NCBI RefSeq assembly: GCF_002252675.1
Contig: NZ_NQKY01000002.1
Location: forward strand, 233,378-297,377
Source of the DNA: Synechococcus sp. BO 8801
Lineage (GTDB): Bacteria > Cyanobacteriota > Cyanobacteriia > PCC-6307 > Cyanobiaceae
Direction: 5' to 3'
DNA: 64,000 bases
Shown: positions 1 through 9,088 of the stretch, one piece after another
How positions within the stretch are numbered: position 1 is the first letter of the stretch
Layout of the letters: each line of letters starts with the position of its first letter
Program-made: the position numbers and the translations under genes
The notes under the pieces: model-generated
The model's database searches: none
What the model saw: only the letters and a program-made list of their open reading frames with translations
Told to the model about the DNA's origin: nothing

Positions 1-598
1 CGGGGGCGGCGAGCTGCCCTTCCGGGTGGACCAGGGCGCTGATGGCCTCCACATAACGGTTGATCTGGCGCTCCTCGGCCAGCAGGCCCTGCACCAGGGA
101 GCGGTCGTTGTGGTCGGGGCCGAGGCGCCGCAGCAGCAGCTGCCCGAAGGTGCGCAGGGCCGTGAGCGGGTTGCGCAGCTGGTGCAGCAGCAGTCCCAGC
201 TGCTCCTCCCGCTCCGAGAGCCGCTGCCGCAGCTCCCCGCCCTCCAGATCCAGCCGCAGGGCTTCGGTGAGGGCCAGGGCCACGGCCTGGAGCCGCTGGG
301 CGAGCGGCTCGGGCCAGGGGTTGCGGGCGGCCTCCACCTGCAGGGCACCGAGCAGGCGCTGGCCATCCCGCAGGGGCAGCCAGCGCCGCTGCTCCGCCGG
401 CACCCGCAGCCGGCTGACGCTGTCCACCGCCGGCAGGGCCCGCTCGTCCGGGGGCCAGTGGCCGACCGGCAGCAGGCTGGGCTGGCCCGTTTCCCCCTGA
501 TGGGTGACGTAGACCACCAGGGACCGGACCTCAGGGCAGTCGACGAACTGGCCCAGCTGAAACCCCACCAGGGCCAGAAACCGTTGCGAGACAGGCAT
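1..598 (-). CDS. sensor histidine kinase, N-terminal part (cut by window edge)
   Basis: The reading frame opens at the ATG at 598 and stays open to base 1, giving about 199 residues without the C-terminus. The first ~120 residues look like a GAF-type sensory region. A helix rich in Gln, Glu and Leu follows, then a clear HisKA H-box, HQLRNPLTALRTF, with the phosphoacceptor His at residue 139. The ATP-binding HATPase domain must lie outside the window. No membrane segment is seen, so the protein is probably a soluble kinase that signals to a response regulator. It is divergent from the DUF3155 gene. The kinase call is firm; the specific family member is not identified. Confidence 0.85.
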   Translation of the reverse strand, partial: MPVSQRFLALVGFQLGQFVDCPEVRSLVVYVTHQGETGQPSLLPVGHWPPDERALPAVDSVSRLRVPAEQRRWLPLRDGQRLLGALQVEAARNPWPEPLAQRLQAVALALTEALRLDLEGGELRQRLSEREEQLGLLLHQLRNPLTALRTFGQLLLRRLGPDHNDRSLVQGLLAEERQINRYVEAISALVHPEGQLAAP

Positions 599-1010
599 CA
601 CCAGCCGCGGACCGGATCCGTCCGGGAAATTTTCGGGAGAGGCGTGTCGAAACGCAAAAAAAGTTTTAAGATCTTGGTAACGACCACTACTTCGCAGTCC
701 TCGGACGGGCGGAAAGTTGCAGTCGTAACGGCCAGCGTTGCGCTTTGCTCGCAACCAAGGCTACAGCAGAGGCAGCTGCGCACCGCCTCTGTACCGGCCA
801 TGACCTCCTCCGGGAGCCGGCCGGCGTTACCGACGGTGATCCTCTCCGACCAGCCCCAGGTCGACAGTCGTATGGACGTGGACCCGCCACCCCTGGGTGG
901 TCGGTCCTCTCTGCCGTTCGTCGCCGGCTCCGGCCGCTATCGCACGTCTGCAGCCCCCCCCCCCCCCCCCCAACTCCACCTTTCGGTCTCCCTTCACCGG
1001 GATCCATGCC
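599..1010. other. 412-bp intergenic region between divergent genes
   Basis: No convincing ORF or known RNA was recognised. The part next to the kinase gene (about 640-700) is locally AT-rich, with a run of A followed by TTTTAAGATCTTGG, and probably holds promoter elements. The part next to DUF3155 ends in a long C homopolymer. Both flanking genes must be driven from here. Confidence 0.5.
954..971. repeat. 18-base poly-C homopolymer
   Basis: An uninterrupted run of 18 C lies 39 bases upstream of the DUF3155 start codon, between its promoter region and ribosome-binding site. Tracts of this length are prone to slippage and to miscounting in sequencing. Confidence 0.9.
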
Positions 1011-1382
1011 ATGTCCAAGAAGCGCAAGCGGATCAGTCGCCGTCGTCTCGCAGGCCAGCGGGTCCTCGCCCATGTCCCGACCTTCAACCTCGAAACCGGC
1101 TCCCACAAACCGGTGACGGCAGCCCGCCGCTACATCGCCGAAACGGAGCTGACGGCTCCGGCGATCCTCAACGTGCGCCGCAACGAGCACACCACCGACC
1201 GCTTCTTCTGGGGGGAGAAGGGCCTGTTCAGCGCCCAGTACGCCGAAGAGAACCATTTCCTGTTCCCGTCCCTGCGGCTGATCGTCGACAGCATCGGCGA
1301 AGAGGTGCTCTTCGAGGGCCTCGAAGCCCTCGCCTCCGACGACTGGGAGGAGATGGAGGAGTACGAGTACGCCTTCGTCTGA
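1011..1382 (+). CDS. DUF3155 family protein
   Basis: A 123-residue protein starting with a very basic segment (MSKKRKRISRRRL) and ending in an acidic tail (DDWEEMEEYEY). The core with HKPVTAARRYI is what I remember of the cyanobacteria-specific family DUF3155, whose function is unknown. The ATG at 1011 was chosen because the longer frame upstream only adds proline encoded by the poly-C tract. The bipolar charge suggests a nucleic-acid or ribosome partner, but that is inference. Gene reality is near certain; the family name comes from memory. Confidence 0.75.
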   Translation: MSKKRKRISRRRLAGQRVLAHVPTFNLETGSHKPVTAARRYIAETELTAPAILNVRRNEHTTDRFFWGEKGLFSAQYAEENHFLFPSLRLIVDSIGEEVLFEGLEALASDDWEEMEEYEYAFV

Positions 1383-1403
1383 TTCCCGCTTCGCGGCTCC
1401 TGG

Positions 1404-2081
1404 TCAGCGTGCTTCCCAGCCCCTGACCAGGAACTCCCGCACCGGGGCGATCAACTCGGGATCGATGCTGTGGCCGCCTGGAAAGGTGATCCGCCGCACC
1501 GAGCCACCGGCCTCCGCGAGCGATCGTTCCAGCGCCGCACTGGCCGCAAAGGGCACCACAGGATCCTGCTCGCCATGGGTGAGCAGGATGTCCGTGCGTG
1601 GCGTCCGGGGCTGCCAGTCGGGATGGGGGTAGCCGCTGCAGGCCACCAGCCCCGCCAGTGGCAGGGCCTCGCTGGCGTCCGGGCCGCAGCCCGTGGCCAC
1701 ATCGATGGCCATGGCCGCCCCCTGGGAGAAGCCCAGCAGGCAGGTGTGCTCCAGCGGCACGGAGGCGCCCAGGGCCAGCAGCCGGCGCCGCAGCGCCCGG
1801 CGGGCCTCGGGCAGCTGGGGCCACTCGGGCTGCTGCAGGTCGTACCACTGGCGGCCCATGCCGGCCGGATGGGGCAGGGGCGCCCGCAGGGCGACCACGC
1901 TCAGGCCGATGGCGGCGGGATCGGCGTCCAGGAGCACCGCCCCCAGATCCAGCAGGTCATCGGCGTCGGCGCCCCAGCCGTGCAGCAGCACCAGCCGTCT
2001 TTCGGCCTGGCGCGGGCCCGCGAACAGGGCGGTGGCGTCGTCTTCGATCGGCGGCACTTCGGCGAGGGGATCCGTGGGCAC
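1404..2081 (-). CDS. alpha/beta hydrolase, carboxylesterase/phospholipase type
   Basis: A 225-residue single-domain alpha/beta hydrolase. LLHGWGADADD forms the oxyanion-hole region, the nucleophile elbow GFSQG gives Ser119, and Asp173 (HGEQDPVVPF) and His204 (PGGHSID) complete the triad. Size and motifs fit the Abhydrolase_2 group (carboxylesterases, lysophospholipases, acyl-protein thioesterases). No signal peptide is seen, so it is cytoplasmic. It is divergent from purH with about 56 bp between the starts. The natural ester substrate cannot be read from sequence. Confidence 0.85.
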   Translation of the reverse strand: MPTDPLAEVPPIEDDATALFAGPRQAERRLVLLHGWGADADDLLDLGAVLLDADPAAIGLSVVALRAPLPHPAGMGRQWYDLQQPEWPQLPEARRALRRRLLALGASVPLEHTCLLGFSQGAAMAIDVATGCGPDASEALPLAGLVACSGYPHPDWQPRTPRTDILLTHGEQDPVVPFAASAALERSLAEAGGSVRRITFPGGHSIDPELIAPVREFLVRGWEAR

Positions 2082-2137
2082 GGTGACGTTCGGCTGTTGC
2101 TGCGTAGGTTGGCTCCTCCTCCGCCCTTTCCGCCGTC

Positions 2138-3682
2138 ATGGCTGCCACGGCCCTTCTGAGTGTGTCCGACAAGCGGGGCCTGGTGCCGCTGGCGGAGGGG
2201 CTGCTGGCTCAGGGCTACGCGTTGCTCTCCAGCGGCGGCACCGCCGCGGCCCTGGCCGCCGCCGGCCTGCCGGTGACGAAGGTGGCGGAGCACACCGGTG
2301 CTCCCGAGATCCTCGGCGGCCGGGTCAAGACCCTCCATCCCCGCATCCACGGCGGCATCCTGGCCCGCCGGGACGATCCCGTCCACCGCGCCGACCTGGA
2401 GGCCCAGGGGATCACCACCATCGATGTGGTGGTGGTCAACCTCTATCCCTTCCGCGCCACCGTGGCCGACCCCGCCGTGAGCTGGGAAACGGCCATCGAG
2501 ACCATCGACATCGGTGGCCCGGCGATGGTGCGGGCCGCCGCCAAGAACCACGCCGACGTGGCGGTGCTCACCGATCCCGACCAGTACCCGGCCTTTCTGG
2601 AGGCCCTGGCGGCCGGCCAGGTCGACGGGAGCCTGCGGCGCCGGCTCGCCCTGGCGGCCTTCGCCCACACCGCCGCCTACGACGCCGCCATCGCCACCTG
2701 GATCGATGGCCGCCTCGCCGATGAACCGGGCCAGCCCCTGCGGCTGGAGCTGCCCCTGCGGCAGGTGCTCCGTTACGGCGAGAACCCCCACCAGGGCGCC
2801 CGCTGGTTCGGCGAAGCCGGCGTGGGCTGGGGGGCGGCCCGCCAGCTCCAGGGCAAGGAACTCAGCTACAACAACCTGATCGACCTGGAGGCGGCCCTCA
2901 CCACGGTGGCGGCCTTCGGCTACGGCCCCGGCGCCGAGCCGGCGGCGGTGGTGATCAAGCACACCAACCCCTGCGGCGTCGCCATCGGCGCCGACACCGC
3001 CGAGGCCCTGCTGCGGGCCCTGGATGCCGACCGGGTCTCCGCCTTCGGGGGCATCGTCGCCCTCAACGGGCCGGTGGACCGGGCGGCTGCCGAGCACCTG
3101 GCGGGGCTGTTCCTGGAATGCGTCGTGGCGCCGTCGTTCTCCGAGGAGGCCCGCCAGCGGCTGGCGGCGAAGACCAACCTGCGCCTGCTGGAGCTCGATC
3201 CCGGCGCCGTGGCGGGGGCCGCCGGAGCCCTGCAGCTGCGCAGCGTGCTCGGAGGGGTGCTGGCCCAGCAGGCGGACGACGGCCCCGCCGATCCCGATGC
3301 CTGGCAGGTGGTGAGCGAGCGCCAGCCCAGCGCCCAGGAATGGCAGGATCTGCGCTTCGCCTGGCAGGTGGTGCGCCATGTGCGCTCCAACGCCATCCTG
3401 GTGGCCCGCGATGGCCGCACCCTCGGCGTCGGGGCGGGCCAGATGAACCGGGTGGGCTCGGCCCGGCTGGCCCTCGAGGCGGCCGGCGCAGCCGCCCGGG
3501 GGGCCGTGCTGGCCAGCGACGGCTTCTTCCCCTTCGATGACACGGTGCTGCTGGCGGCGGAGCACGGCATCCGGGCGGTGATCCAGCCCGGCGGCAGCAA
3601 GCGCGACCCGGATTCGATCGCCGCCTGCAACGCCAACGGCATGGTGATGGTGATCACCGGCCGTCGTCACTTTCTGCACTGA
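2138..3682 (+). CDS. purH: bifunctional AICAR formyltransferase / IMP cyclohydrolase PurH
   Basis: The 514-residue protein has the full family length and catalyses the last two steps of purine synthesis, formylating AICAR with 10-formyl-THF and closing the ring to IMP. Residues 1 to ~130 are the MGS-like cyclohydrolase domain (LLSVSDKRGLVPLA, SSGGTAAAL, GGRVKTLHPRIHGGIL). The rest is the transformylase domain with the Lys274-His275 catalytic motif KHTNPCG and the C-terminal QPGGSKRD. The start is ATG at 2138. A small inverted repeat follows the stop. Identification is certain. Confidence 0.97.
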   Translation: MAATALLSVSDKRGLVPLAEGLLAQGYALLSSGGTAAALAAAGLPVTKVAEHTGAPEILGGRVKTLHPRIHGGILARRDDPVHRADLEAQGITTIDVVVVNLYPFRATVADPAVSWETAIETIDIGGPAMVRAAAKNHADVAVLTDPDQYPAFLEALAAGQVDGSLRRRLALAAFAHTAAYDAAIATWIDGRLADEPGQPLRLELPLRQVLRYGENPHQGARWFGEAGVGWGAARQLQGKELSYNNLIDLEAALTTVAAFGYGPGAEPAAVVIKHTNPCGVAIGADTAEALLRALDADRVSAFGGIVALNGPVDRAAAEHLAGLFLECVVAPSFSEEARQRLAAKTNLRLLELDPGAVAGAAGALQLRSVLGGVLAQQADDGPADPDAWQVVSERQPSAQEWQDLRFAWQVVRHVRSNAILVARDGRTLGVGAGQMNRVGSARLALEAAGAAARGAVLASDGFFPFDDTVLLAAEHGIRAVIQPGGSKRDPDSIAACNANGMVMVITGRRHFLH

Positions 3683-3684
3683 GG

Positions 3685-3711
3685 GCACGGAGAAGTTGTA
3701 ACTTCGGTGCA
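3685..3711. other. inverted repeat downstream of purH
   Basis: GAAGTT-gt-AACTTC (3692-3705), flanked by GCAC and GTGC arms, lies 3 bases after the purH stop. It has no T tract, so it could be a weak processing hairpin or an operator for the DUF4079 gene rather than a classical terminator. Confidence 0.35.
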
Positions 3712-3735
3712 CTCGCAGCCGGCCGCCCTGGCCCG

Positions 3736-4230
3736 GTGGAGTTCCAACGCGTCATGTTCGCCGCCCTTCCCGCTTCGATCGCCTTCGCCCTCAACTTCGC
3801 CCACCCCCTGCTGATGTGGGTGCTGCTGGGCCTCGCGGCCTACGCGATGTTCCTGGGCATCAAGGCCAAGAAGACCCGCACGGCCACGGCCGAGGATCGC
3901 AAGGAGCTCATCAAGGGGCAGTTCGCCAAGCGCCATTACCTCATGGGCAGCCTCGTGCTGGCCGTCCTCGTGCTCGGCTTCGTCGGTGGCATGGCCGTCA
4001 CCTACATCAACAACGGCAAGCTGTTCGTCGGTCCCCACCTGCTGGTGGCGCTGGGGATGGTGTGCCTGATCGCCCTGGCGGCGGCCCTCTCGCCGCTGAT
4101 GCAGGCCGGCAACCTGATCGCCCGCAAGGTGCACGTGGGCCTCAACATGACCCTGATGACCCTGTTCCTGTGGCAGGCCGTCACCGGCATGCAGATCGTC
4201 AACAAGATCCTCACCGCTCCCGCTCCCTGA
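3736..4230 (+). CDS. DUF4079 family membrane protein
   Basis: A 164-residue protein with four hydrophobic stretches, at roughly 10-40, 70-95, 100-125 and 135-160, matching the cyanobacterial DUF4079 family of small four-helix membrane proteins. His residues in the helices (FAHPLLMW, KVHVGLN) could bind haem, as in cytochrome-b561-like proteins; that is inference. GTG at 3736 and ATG at 3754 are both possible starts, and the ATG removes only six residues. It runs convergent to the DUF1997 gene with a GC hairpin between. Function unknown. Confidence 0.8.
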   Translation: MEFQRVMFAALPASIAFALNFAHPLLMWVLLGLAAYAMFLGIKAKKTRTATAEDRKELIKGQFAKRHYLMGSLVLAVLVLGFVGGMAVTYINNGKLFVGPHLLVALGMVCLIALAAALSPLMQAGNLIARKVHVGLNMTLMTLFLWQAVTGMQIVNKILTAPAP

Positions 4231-4232
4231 GC

Positions 4233-4255
4233 ACCCCCCCCTGAGGGAGGGGGGT
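4233..4255. terminator. GC hairpin between convergent genes
   Basis: ACCCCCC and GGGGGGT form a seven-pair stem around a CCTGAGGGA loop in the gap between DUF4079 and DUF1997, and it could end transcription from either side. There is no U tract, so confidence is moderate. Confidence 0.55.
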
Positions 4256-4932
4256 CAGAACTGGGCCCGGCGCCGCGGCGGGCAGGGGATGCCGTGGCTG
4301 GCGTGGAAATCCTCCTGGACCTTCCAGGTGAGCCGGCGGGAGATCTGCCGCACGATCTGACGCAGCAGGTGGTCGCCGCTGCTCTGGACCAGGTGTTCGG
4401 GCAGCAGGGAGAGCATGCCGGGCAGCCGCAGCCACACGGCCAGGTCGAGCTGCCAGCGCACCAGGGTGTGGAGCATCACCCCATCCACCTCCTCGTGGGA
4501 CACCTCGGAGCCGCTGGCCTCGTCGAGGCACAGGGAGGCCGCGAATTCGACGTCGTAGAGCCCCCGCAGGGCCGCGTCGGAGTGGGGCAGGGGCACGGTG
4601 ACGATGCGGTAGATCCCGGCGGCCTGGGGAAGCAGCTCCAGGCCGATGGTGGGCTCCACCTCGAAGCCGAAGTTGCCGAAGCGGCCCAGGGTCAGCACAT
4701 ACCCCTGGCTGCCGATGGGCTCCACCGTCATCGGGGCGGCGCAGCGGCGGAACCAGCCCTCGTGGCGGTCGAGGTAGGAGCCCACCACGGCGGCCGGCGC
4801 CCGCATCTCCATCAGATCGGCGAAGGTGCTGGCGTAGCGGCGGATGGCAGGGTCCGTCCTGTCGCGCAGGGGTTCGCTCGCGGTGGCCCCGGCGTCGTCG
4901 GGATCCTGTTGCAGGGAGGAGCCTGCCGCCAT
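4255..4932 (-). CDS. DUF1997 family protein
   Basis: A 225-residue soluble protein with the features of DUF1997, a family of cyanobacteria and plastids. After a variable N-terminus come the helix LMEMRAPAAVVGSYLDRHEGWF, a beta-rich core (GYVLTLGRFGNFGFEVEP) that resembles a lipid- or polyketide-binding START-like fold, and a basic C-terminal helix. No catalytic motif is evident. It is followed upstream by ispH on the same strand. Function unknown. Confidence 0.75.
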   Translation of the reverse strand: MAAGSSLQQDPDDAGATASEPLRDRTDPAIRRYASTFADLMEMRAPAAVVGSYLDRHEGWFRRCAAPMTVEPIGSQGYVLTLGRFGNFGFEVEPTIGLELLPQAAGIYRIVTVPLPHSDAALRGLYDVEFAASLCLDEASGSEVSHEEVDGVMLHTLVRWQLDLAVWLRLPGMLSLLPEHLVQSSGDHLLRQIVRQISRRLTWKVQEDFHASHGIPCPPRRRAQF

Positions 4933-5053
4933 CGTGGTCTGGGGCGTGCGGTGGGTCAGAGGGGAACGGCCAGAAAGGACGGGGGTTCTGATCTCCCGGG
5001 CGGCCCTGGAGGGAGGAAAACCTTTCGTGAATGTAAAGCCACCGGGTGGTGGT

Positions 5054-6262
5054 TCACTCCTCGCTGAGACCCACCAGGCGCTCGATCACGTCCTCCACGA
5101 CCCGGTCGGGGGTGGAGGCGCCGGAGGTGATGCCCACCCGCACCGGCCCCTCCGGCAGGAAGGGCTCCAGGGTCTCCAGCTCGCCCCCCAGGGGCTTGTG
5201 CTCGATGCGGTTGCCCGGTCCGATCCGCTCGGGGGTGTCGATGTGGAAAGAGCGGATGCCGCGGCTGACGGCGATCTCCTGCAGGTGGGTGGTGTTGGAG
5301 GAGTTGTAGCCGCCGATGACCACCATCAGGTCGAGGGGCTCGTCCACCAGGGCGAACATGGCGTCCTGGCGCTCCTGGGTGGCGTCGCAGATGGTGTTGA
5401 AGGCCAGGAAGTGCTCGTCGAGCTCGGCGGGGCCGTAGCGCTGCAGCATGGTGCGCTCGAACAGGCGGCCGATCTCCTCGGTCTCGCTCTTGAGCATGGT
5501 GGTCTGGTTGGCGACGCCGACCCGCACCAGGTCCCGGTCGGGATCGAAGCCGGGGGAGCAGGCATTGGCGAAATGGCTCATGAAGGCCTCACGGTCGGTG
5601 GCCCCCTGGCCCCGCTCGAGGATGAAGTCGCTGACCATGCGGGCCTCGGCCAGGTCGAGCACCACCAGGTAGGTGCCGGCGAAGGAACTCGTGGCCAGGG
5701 TCTCCTCGTGCTTCACCTTGCCGTGGATGATCGAGGTGAAGGCGTGTTTCTTGTGCTTCTCGACGGTGTTCCACACCTTCGAGACCCAGGGGCAGGTGGT
5801 GTCGACGATGTGGCAGCCCCGTTCGTTGAGCAGCTGCATCTCCTGCACGGTGGCGCCGAAGGCGGGCAGGATCACCACGTCCCCGGTGCCCACCTCGGAG
5901 AAGTCCTTGACGTCGTCGTCGACCGGGATGAAGCGGACGTCCATCTGGCGCAGATGGGCGTTGACCGAGGGGTTGTGGATGATCTCGTTGGTGATCCAGA
6001 TCCGCTCACTGGGGTAGTGGCGGCGGGTTTCGTAGGCCATGGCCACCGCCCGCTCCACCCCCCAGCAGAAGCCGAAGGCCTCCGCCAGGCGGATCTTGAG
6101 ACGCCCGCGCTGCAGGACGTGGCCGTTCTCCCGCAGGCTGGCGATCAGGTTGCTCTGGTAGGCCTGCTCCAGGCTGCCCGCGACCTCGTCGCCCAGGCCG
6201 AAGCCGCGGCGGTTGTAGCGATCCGAGTGGTGCAGGGAGCGCTTGAAGGCACGGGTGTCCAC
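5054..6262 (-). CDS. ispH: 4-hydroxy-3-methylbut-2-enyl diphosphate reductase IspH
   Basis: The 402-residue protein is the long cyanobacterial/plastid form of IspH (LytB), the last enzyme of the MEP pathway, which reduces HMBPP to IPP and DMAPP. The three iron-sulfur ligands are Cys66 ([12 protein letters not shown]), Cys157 ([12 protein letters not shown]) and Cys292 ([11 protein letters not shown]). The His and Thr residues of the substrate pocket ([10 protein letters not shown]) and the [11 protein letters not shown] segment are present. Electrons probably come from ferredoxin. The start is the ATG at 6262. Identification is certain. Confidence 0.97.
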   Translation of the reverse strand: MDTRAFKRSLHHSDRYNRRGFGLGDEVAGSLEQAYQSNLIASLRENGHVLQRGRLKIRLAEAFGFCWGVERAVAMAYETRRHYPSERIWITNEIIHNPSVNAHLRQMDVRFIPVDDDVKDFSEVGTGDVVILPAFGATVQEMQLLNERGCHIVDTTCPWVSKVWNTVEKHKKHAFTSIIHGKVKHEETLATSSFAGTYLVVLDLAEARMVSDFILERGQGATDREAFMSHFANACSPGFDPDRDLVRVGVANQTTMLKSETEEIGRLFERTMLQRYGPAELDEHFLAFNTICDATQERQDAMFALVDEPLDLMVVIGGYNSSNTTHLQEIAVSRGIRSFHIDTPERIGPGNRIEHKPLGGELETLEPFLPEGPVRVGITSGASTPDRVVEDVIERLVGLSEE

Positions 6263-6314
6263 AGGCAGGTACCGGGTTGTGCCGACTCTATGGGGGTCGG
6301 CGGTGGGACGGGCG

Positions 6315-6342
6315 AAAAAAAACCGCGGCCGGAGCCGCGGTC
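6315..6342 (-). terminator. rho-independent terminator of amt
   Basis: Read on the minus strand just after the amt stop codon: ACCGCGGC, a short loop, GCCGCGGT, then an unbroken run of eight T. This is a textbook intrinsic terminator and one of the two clearest in the window. Confidence 0.9.
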
Positions 6343-6367
6343 GAAAAGGGAAACCGGATCCGGGGGA

Positions 6368-7819
6368 TCAGTTGGAGGCGGACACGAAGTCGGGGTAGGC
6401 CTCCATGCCGTGCTCGCCGATGTCGAGACCCTGGACCTCTTCATGCTCCTCGACGCGGATGCCGCCGGAGACGGCACTGAGGATGCTCCAGACGATCCAG
6501 GAGGTGACGATCGTGAAGACGGAGAAGACGAAGGATCCCAGGATCTGGATGCCCAGCTGGCTGAAGCCACCGCCCATCAGCAGACCCTTGTCGGCGTTGA
6601 ACAGGCCCACCGCCAGGGTGCCCCAGATGCCGCCGATGCCGTGGACCGAGAAGGCACCCACGGGATCGTCGATGCCGATCGAGTCGATGAAGCTGACAAC
6701 GTAGACGACGATGGCGCCGCCGATGAAGCCCACGACCCAGGAGGCCCACATCGGGAAGCCGTCGCAGCCGGCGGTGATGCCCACCAGACCGGCAAGGATG
6801 CCGTTGATGGTCATCGTCAGGTCGGGCTTGCCGGAGTGGATCTGGGAGAACAGGGTGCCGGCGATGCCGCCGCCTGCGGCGCCCAGGGTGGTGGTGACGG
6901 CCACGTAGGGGACCAGCTCATTCATCGCCAGGACGGAACCGGGGTTGAAGCCGTACCAGCCGAGCCAGAGGATCAGGCAGCCGAGGGTGGCGATGGCCAG
7001 GTTGTGACCGGGGATGGCCTGGGGCTTGCCGTCGATGTACTTGCCGATGCGGGGGCCGAGGATCATGGCGCCCACCAGACCGGCCCAGCCGCCGACGGTG
7101 TGGACGACGGTGGATCCGGCGAAGTCGATGAAGCCGAGTTTGTTCAGCCAGCCTTCACCCACGTTCCACTGCCAGGAACCGGCGATCGGGTAGATGACGC
7201 CGACAAGAACCAGGGAGAAGATGACGAACTCGTTGAACTTGATGCGTTCGGCCACCAGGCCGGAGACGATCGTGGCGGCGGTTCCGGCGAAGGCCACCTG
7301 GAAGAGGAAGTCGACACTGGGGACGAGCTTGCCTTCGGTCACCATTTCAGCGGTGACGGTGGGGTCGAAGAAGAAACCGCCGAACTTGAAGACGCCGGGG
7401 ATCACCCACGAAGCGTTGTACATGATCTTGTAGCCGATGAACCAGTACGCCGTGGCCGCCAAGGCGAAGACGATCAGGTTCTTGGCCAGGATGTTGACGG
7501 CGTTCTTCTGGCGGCAGAGACCGGCTTCCACCATGGCGAAGCCGGCGTTCATGAAGATCACCAGGAAGGCCGCGATCGACAACCAGAGGTTGTTGATCAG
7601 GAAGGCGGGGGTGAGCTCGGGCAGGTCGGCCGCGTGGGCGGAGAGGTTGAACAGGCCCAGGATGAACAGGGCCAGAGGCACACAGGCGAACCAGGTGAGG
7701 CTGGTGCGGGAGGAGAGACCACGAACCTTGCGCATTAACAGCCCCGGTGCCTCAAGCAGGCTGGCTTCGCTGAGGCTTCTCGGCGGTCGAACCTTGTGCG
7801 GGTGACTTGAATCGATCAT
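6368..7819 (-). CDS. amt1: ammonium transporter of the Amt family
   Basis: An ammonium channel with a signal-peptide-like first helix ([15 protein letters not shown]) and about eleven further transmembrane helices. Family motifs are present: [30 protein letters not shown] with the pore His, and [19 protein letters not shown] with the second pore His. The cytoplasmic tail ends [15 protein letters not shown], as in picocyanobacterial Amt1. The frame extends to 7924, but that start lies upstream of the predicted promoter. ATG 7819 (483 residues) fits the promoter and the usual N-terminus; 7735 is a shorter alternative. An NtcA-type promoter precedes it and a strong terminator follows. Confidence 0.95.
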   Translation of the reverse strand: MIDSSHPHKVRPPRSLSEASLLEAPGLLMRKVRGLSSRTSLTWFACVPLALFILGLFNLSAHAADLPELTPAFLINNLWLSIAAFLVIFMNAGFAMVEAGLCRQKNAVNILAKNLIVFALAATAYWFIGYKIMYNASWVIPGVFKFGGFFFDPTVTAEMVTEGKLVPSVDFLFQVAFAGTAATIVSGLVAERIKFNEFVIFSLVLVGVIYPIAGSWQWNVGEGWLNKLGFIDFAGSTVVHTVGGWAGLVGAMILGPRIGKYIDGKPQAIPGHNLAIATLGCLILWLGWYGFNPGSVLAMNELVPYVAVTTTLGAAGGGIAGTLFSQIHSGKPDLTMTINGILAGLVGITAGCDGFPMWASWVVGFIGGAIVVYVVSFIDSIGIDDPVGAFSVHGIGGIWGTLAVGLFNADKGLLMGGGFSQLGIQILGSFVFSVFTIVTSWIVWSILSAVSGGIRVEEHEEVQGLDIGEHGMEAYPDFVSASN

Positions 7820-7879
7820 GGATCGTGGTTGAAGAGAACGTTCGTCTTCTGACGCCGGGGTAGGCATCAACAAGCTCCG

Positions 7880-7921
7880 ACTATCCATGACGGGCATCGG
7901 TTCCAATGTCTGATTCGCTAC
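7880..7921 (-). promoter_or_regulatory. NtcA-activated class II promoter of amt
   Basis: On the minus strand GTA-N8-GAC (7921-7908) is one base off the NtcA consensus GTA-N8-TAC. Exactly 22 bases later comes GATAGT (7885-7880), a fair -10 hexamer. This spacing is that of nitrogen-activated cyanobacterial promoters, in which NtcA replaces the -35 box. Transcription would begin near 7873, about 54 bases before the chosen amt start. Confidence 0.65.
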
Positions 7922-8081
7922 CAAATGAGTCCGAGGCCACCGCCCGGCCCGGCCCGGCGGCGGAGGGCCCCGCCCTGAAGAGATGCAAAGAGTTTTCAGA
8001 AGTGTTCACTATGGACAGTGCAGAGGCGCTAGACATGCATCAGGGAAGCCTTCTGGCCTCCCCATCTCTGCCTTTGTCGCC

Positions 8082-8276
8082 ATGGCCCGTTCCGCCCTCT
8101 GCTATCGCGGTCTCCCCTACGACCACTCCCACGACGCGTCTCCCTCCCCCGCCCCGATCGACCACGTCTACCGCGGTCACCACTACGACGCGCCGCTGCG
8201 GCACGAGCCGTCCCCGGTGGATGGGGCCCTTGATCTCGTCTATCGCGGCACCCACTACCACCATCACCAGGCCTGA
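8082..8276 (+). CDS. small DUF4278 protein with three YRG repeats
   Basis: A 64-residue His- and Tyr-rich protein with three copies of the short motif YRGxxY: LCYRGLPYD, HVYRGHHYD and LVYRGTHYH. This motif defines DUF4278, a widespread small cyanobacterial family of unknown role. The ATG at 8082 begins MARSALCYRG, as in relatives; a longer frame to 7983 is less likely. Its last 13 bases overlap the end of the convergent sfsA gene. The His-rich composition might bind metal, which is speculation. Confidence 0.7.
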   Translation: MARSALCYRGLPYDHSHDASPSPAPIDHVYRGHHYDAPLRHEPSPVDGALDLVYRGTHYHHHQA

Positions 8277-9022
8277 GCGGCCAGGCCCAGCCACGTCACG
8301 GACGCCGCATCGAAGCTGTAGCGGCAGGGGAGCACCTCCACCCCTGCCGCCGCAGCGGCCCTGAACAGTTCCCCGTAGCGGGGGTCGGCGCTGTCGCCCG
8401 GCGCGAAGCGCGTCACGTCGCCGCGGCTCAGGCACGGCACCAGCACCGCCCGGGTCCCGGGCACCAGGGCCGTGAGCTCCACCAGGTGCTTCTGGCCCCG
8501 TTCGGTGACCGTGTCCGGGAACAGGGCCAGATCGCCGTCGCTCCAGGTCGTGTTCTTCACCTCCACATAGATCGGACGGGGATCGGCGGCGCCTTCGGCG
8601 GGTGTCAGCAGCAGGTCGATCCGGCTGCGGCGCCCCTCGCCGTAGGGCACCTCGGCGCGGATGCTGCCGATGGGGCCCAGCCAGGGCTCCAGGCAACCCG
8701 CCTCGATCGTGGCCCGCACCAGCCGGTTGGGCAGGGCCGTGTTGACCCCCACCCAGACCGGCTCGCCGCCATGGCCGCCGACCTGCGCCTGCTCCCAGGT
8801 CCAGGCCAGCTTGCGGCTGGGTGAGGGGTCGTGGCGCAGGCGCACCCGTCCTCCCGGCAGCAGCACCCCGGTCATCGGCCCGGTGTTGGGGCAGTGGGCC
8901 GTCACCGTCCGGCCATCGTCCAGCTGCACGTCGGCCAGGAAGCGCTTGTAGCGCTTCAGCAGCACCCCCTCCTCCAGGGGGCCGGTGGACAGCACGGGCA
9001 CGGCAATGGTCGCTGGGGCCAT
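8264..9022 (-). CDS. sfsA: DNA/RNA nuclease SfsA
   Basis: A 252-residue protein covering the whole SfsA family. The N-terminal OB-like part has EGVLLKRYKRFLADV and AHCPNTGPMTG. The C-terminal PD-(D/E)XK nuclease-like core has RIDLLL, IYVEVKNTTW and the end LPCRYSFD. SfsA was first linked to maltose gene expression in E. coli and is now described as a nuclease. Start ATG 9022 gives MAPATIAVPVL; a long frame running further upstream is spurious. It is divergent from murJ with 66 bases between. Confidence 0.93.
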   Translation of the reverse strand: MAPATIAVPVLSTGPLEEGVLLKRYKRFLADVQLDDGRTVTAHCPNTGPMTGVLLPGGRVRLRHDPSPSRKLAWTWEQAQVGGHGGEPVWVGVNTALPNRLVRATIEAGCLEPWLGPIGSIRAEVPYGEGRRSRIDLLLTPAEGAADPRPIYVEVKNTTWSDGDLALFPDTVTERGQKHLVELTALVPGTRAVLVPCLSRGDVTRFAPGDSADPRYGELFRAAAAAGVEVLPCRYSFDAASVTWLGLAAQAW

Positions 9023-9088
9023 GGGGTCGGCTGCCCGAAGGGGGAGGGCCATACTGCCGTGCGTTCCGATGGGCAGTGCCCCGCCGCC

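Noticed and set aside
599..1010. Yfr-type small RNA between kinase and DUF3155
   Set aside because: The conserved loop motifs of Yfr1 and Yfr2 RNAs were searched for by eye and not found.
4844..7738. 964-codon plus-strand ORF
   Set aside because: It is the antisense shadow of ispH and amt, His/Gly/Glu-rich as expected from complement frames in GC-rich DNA.
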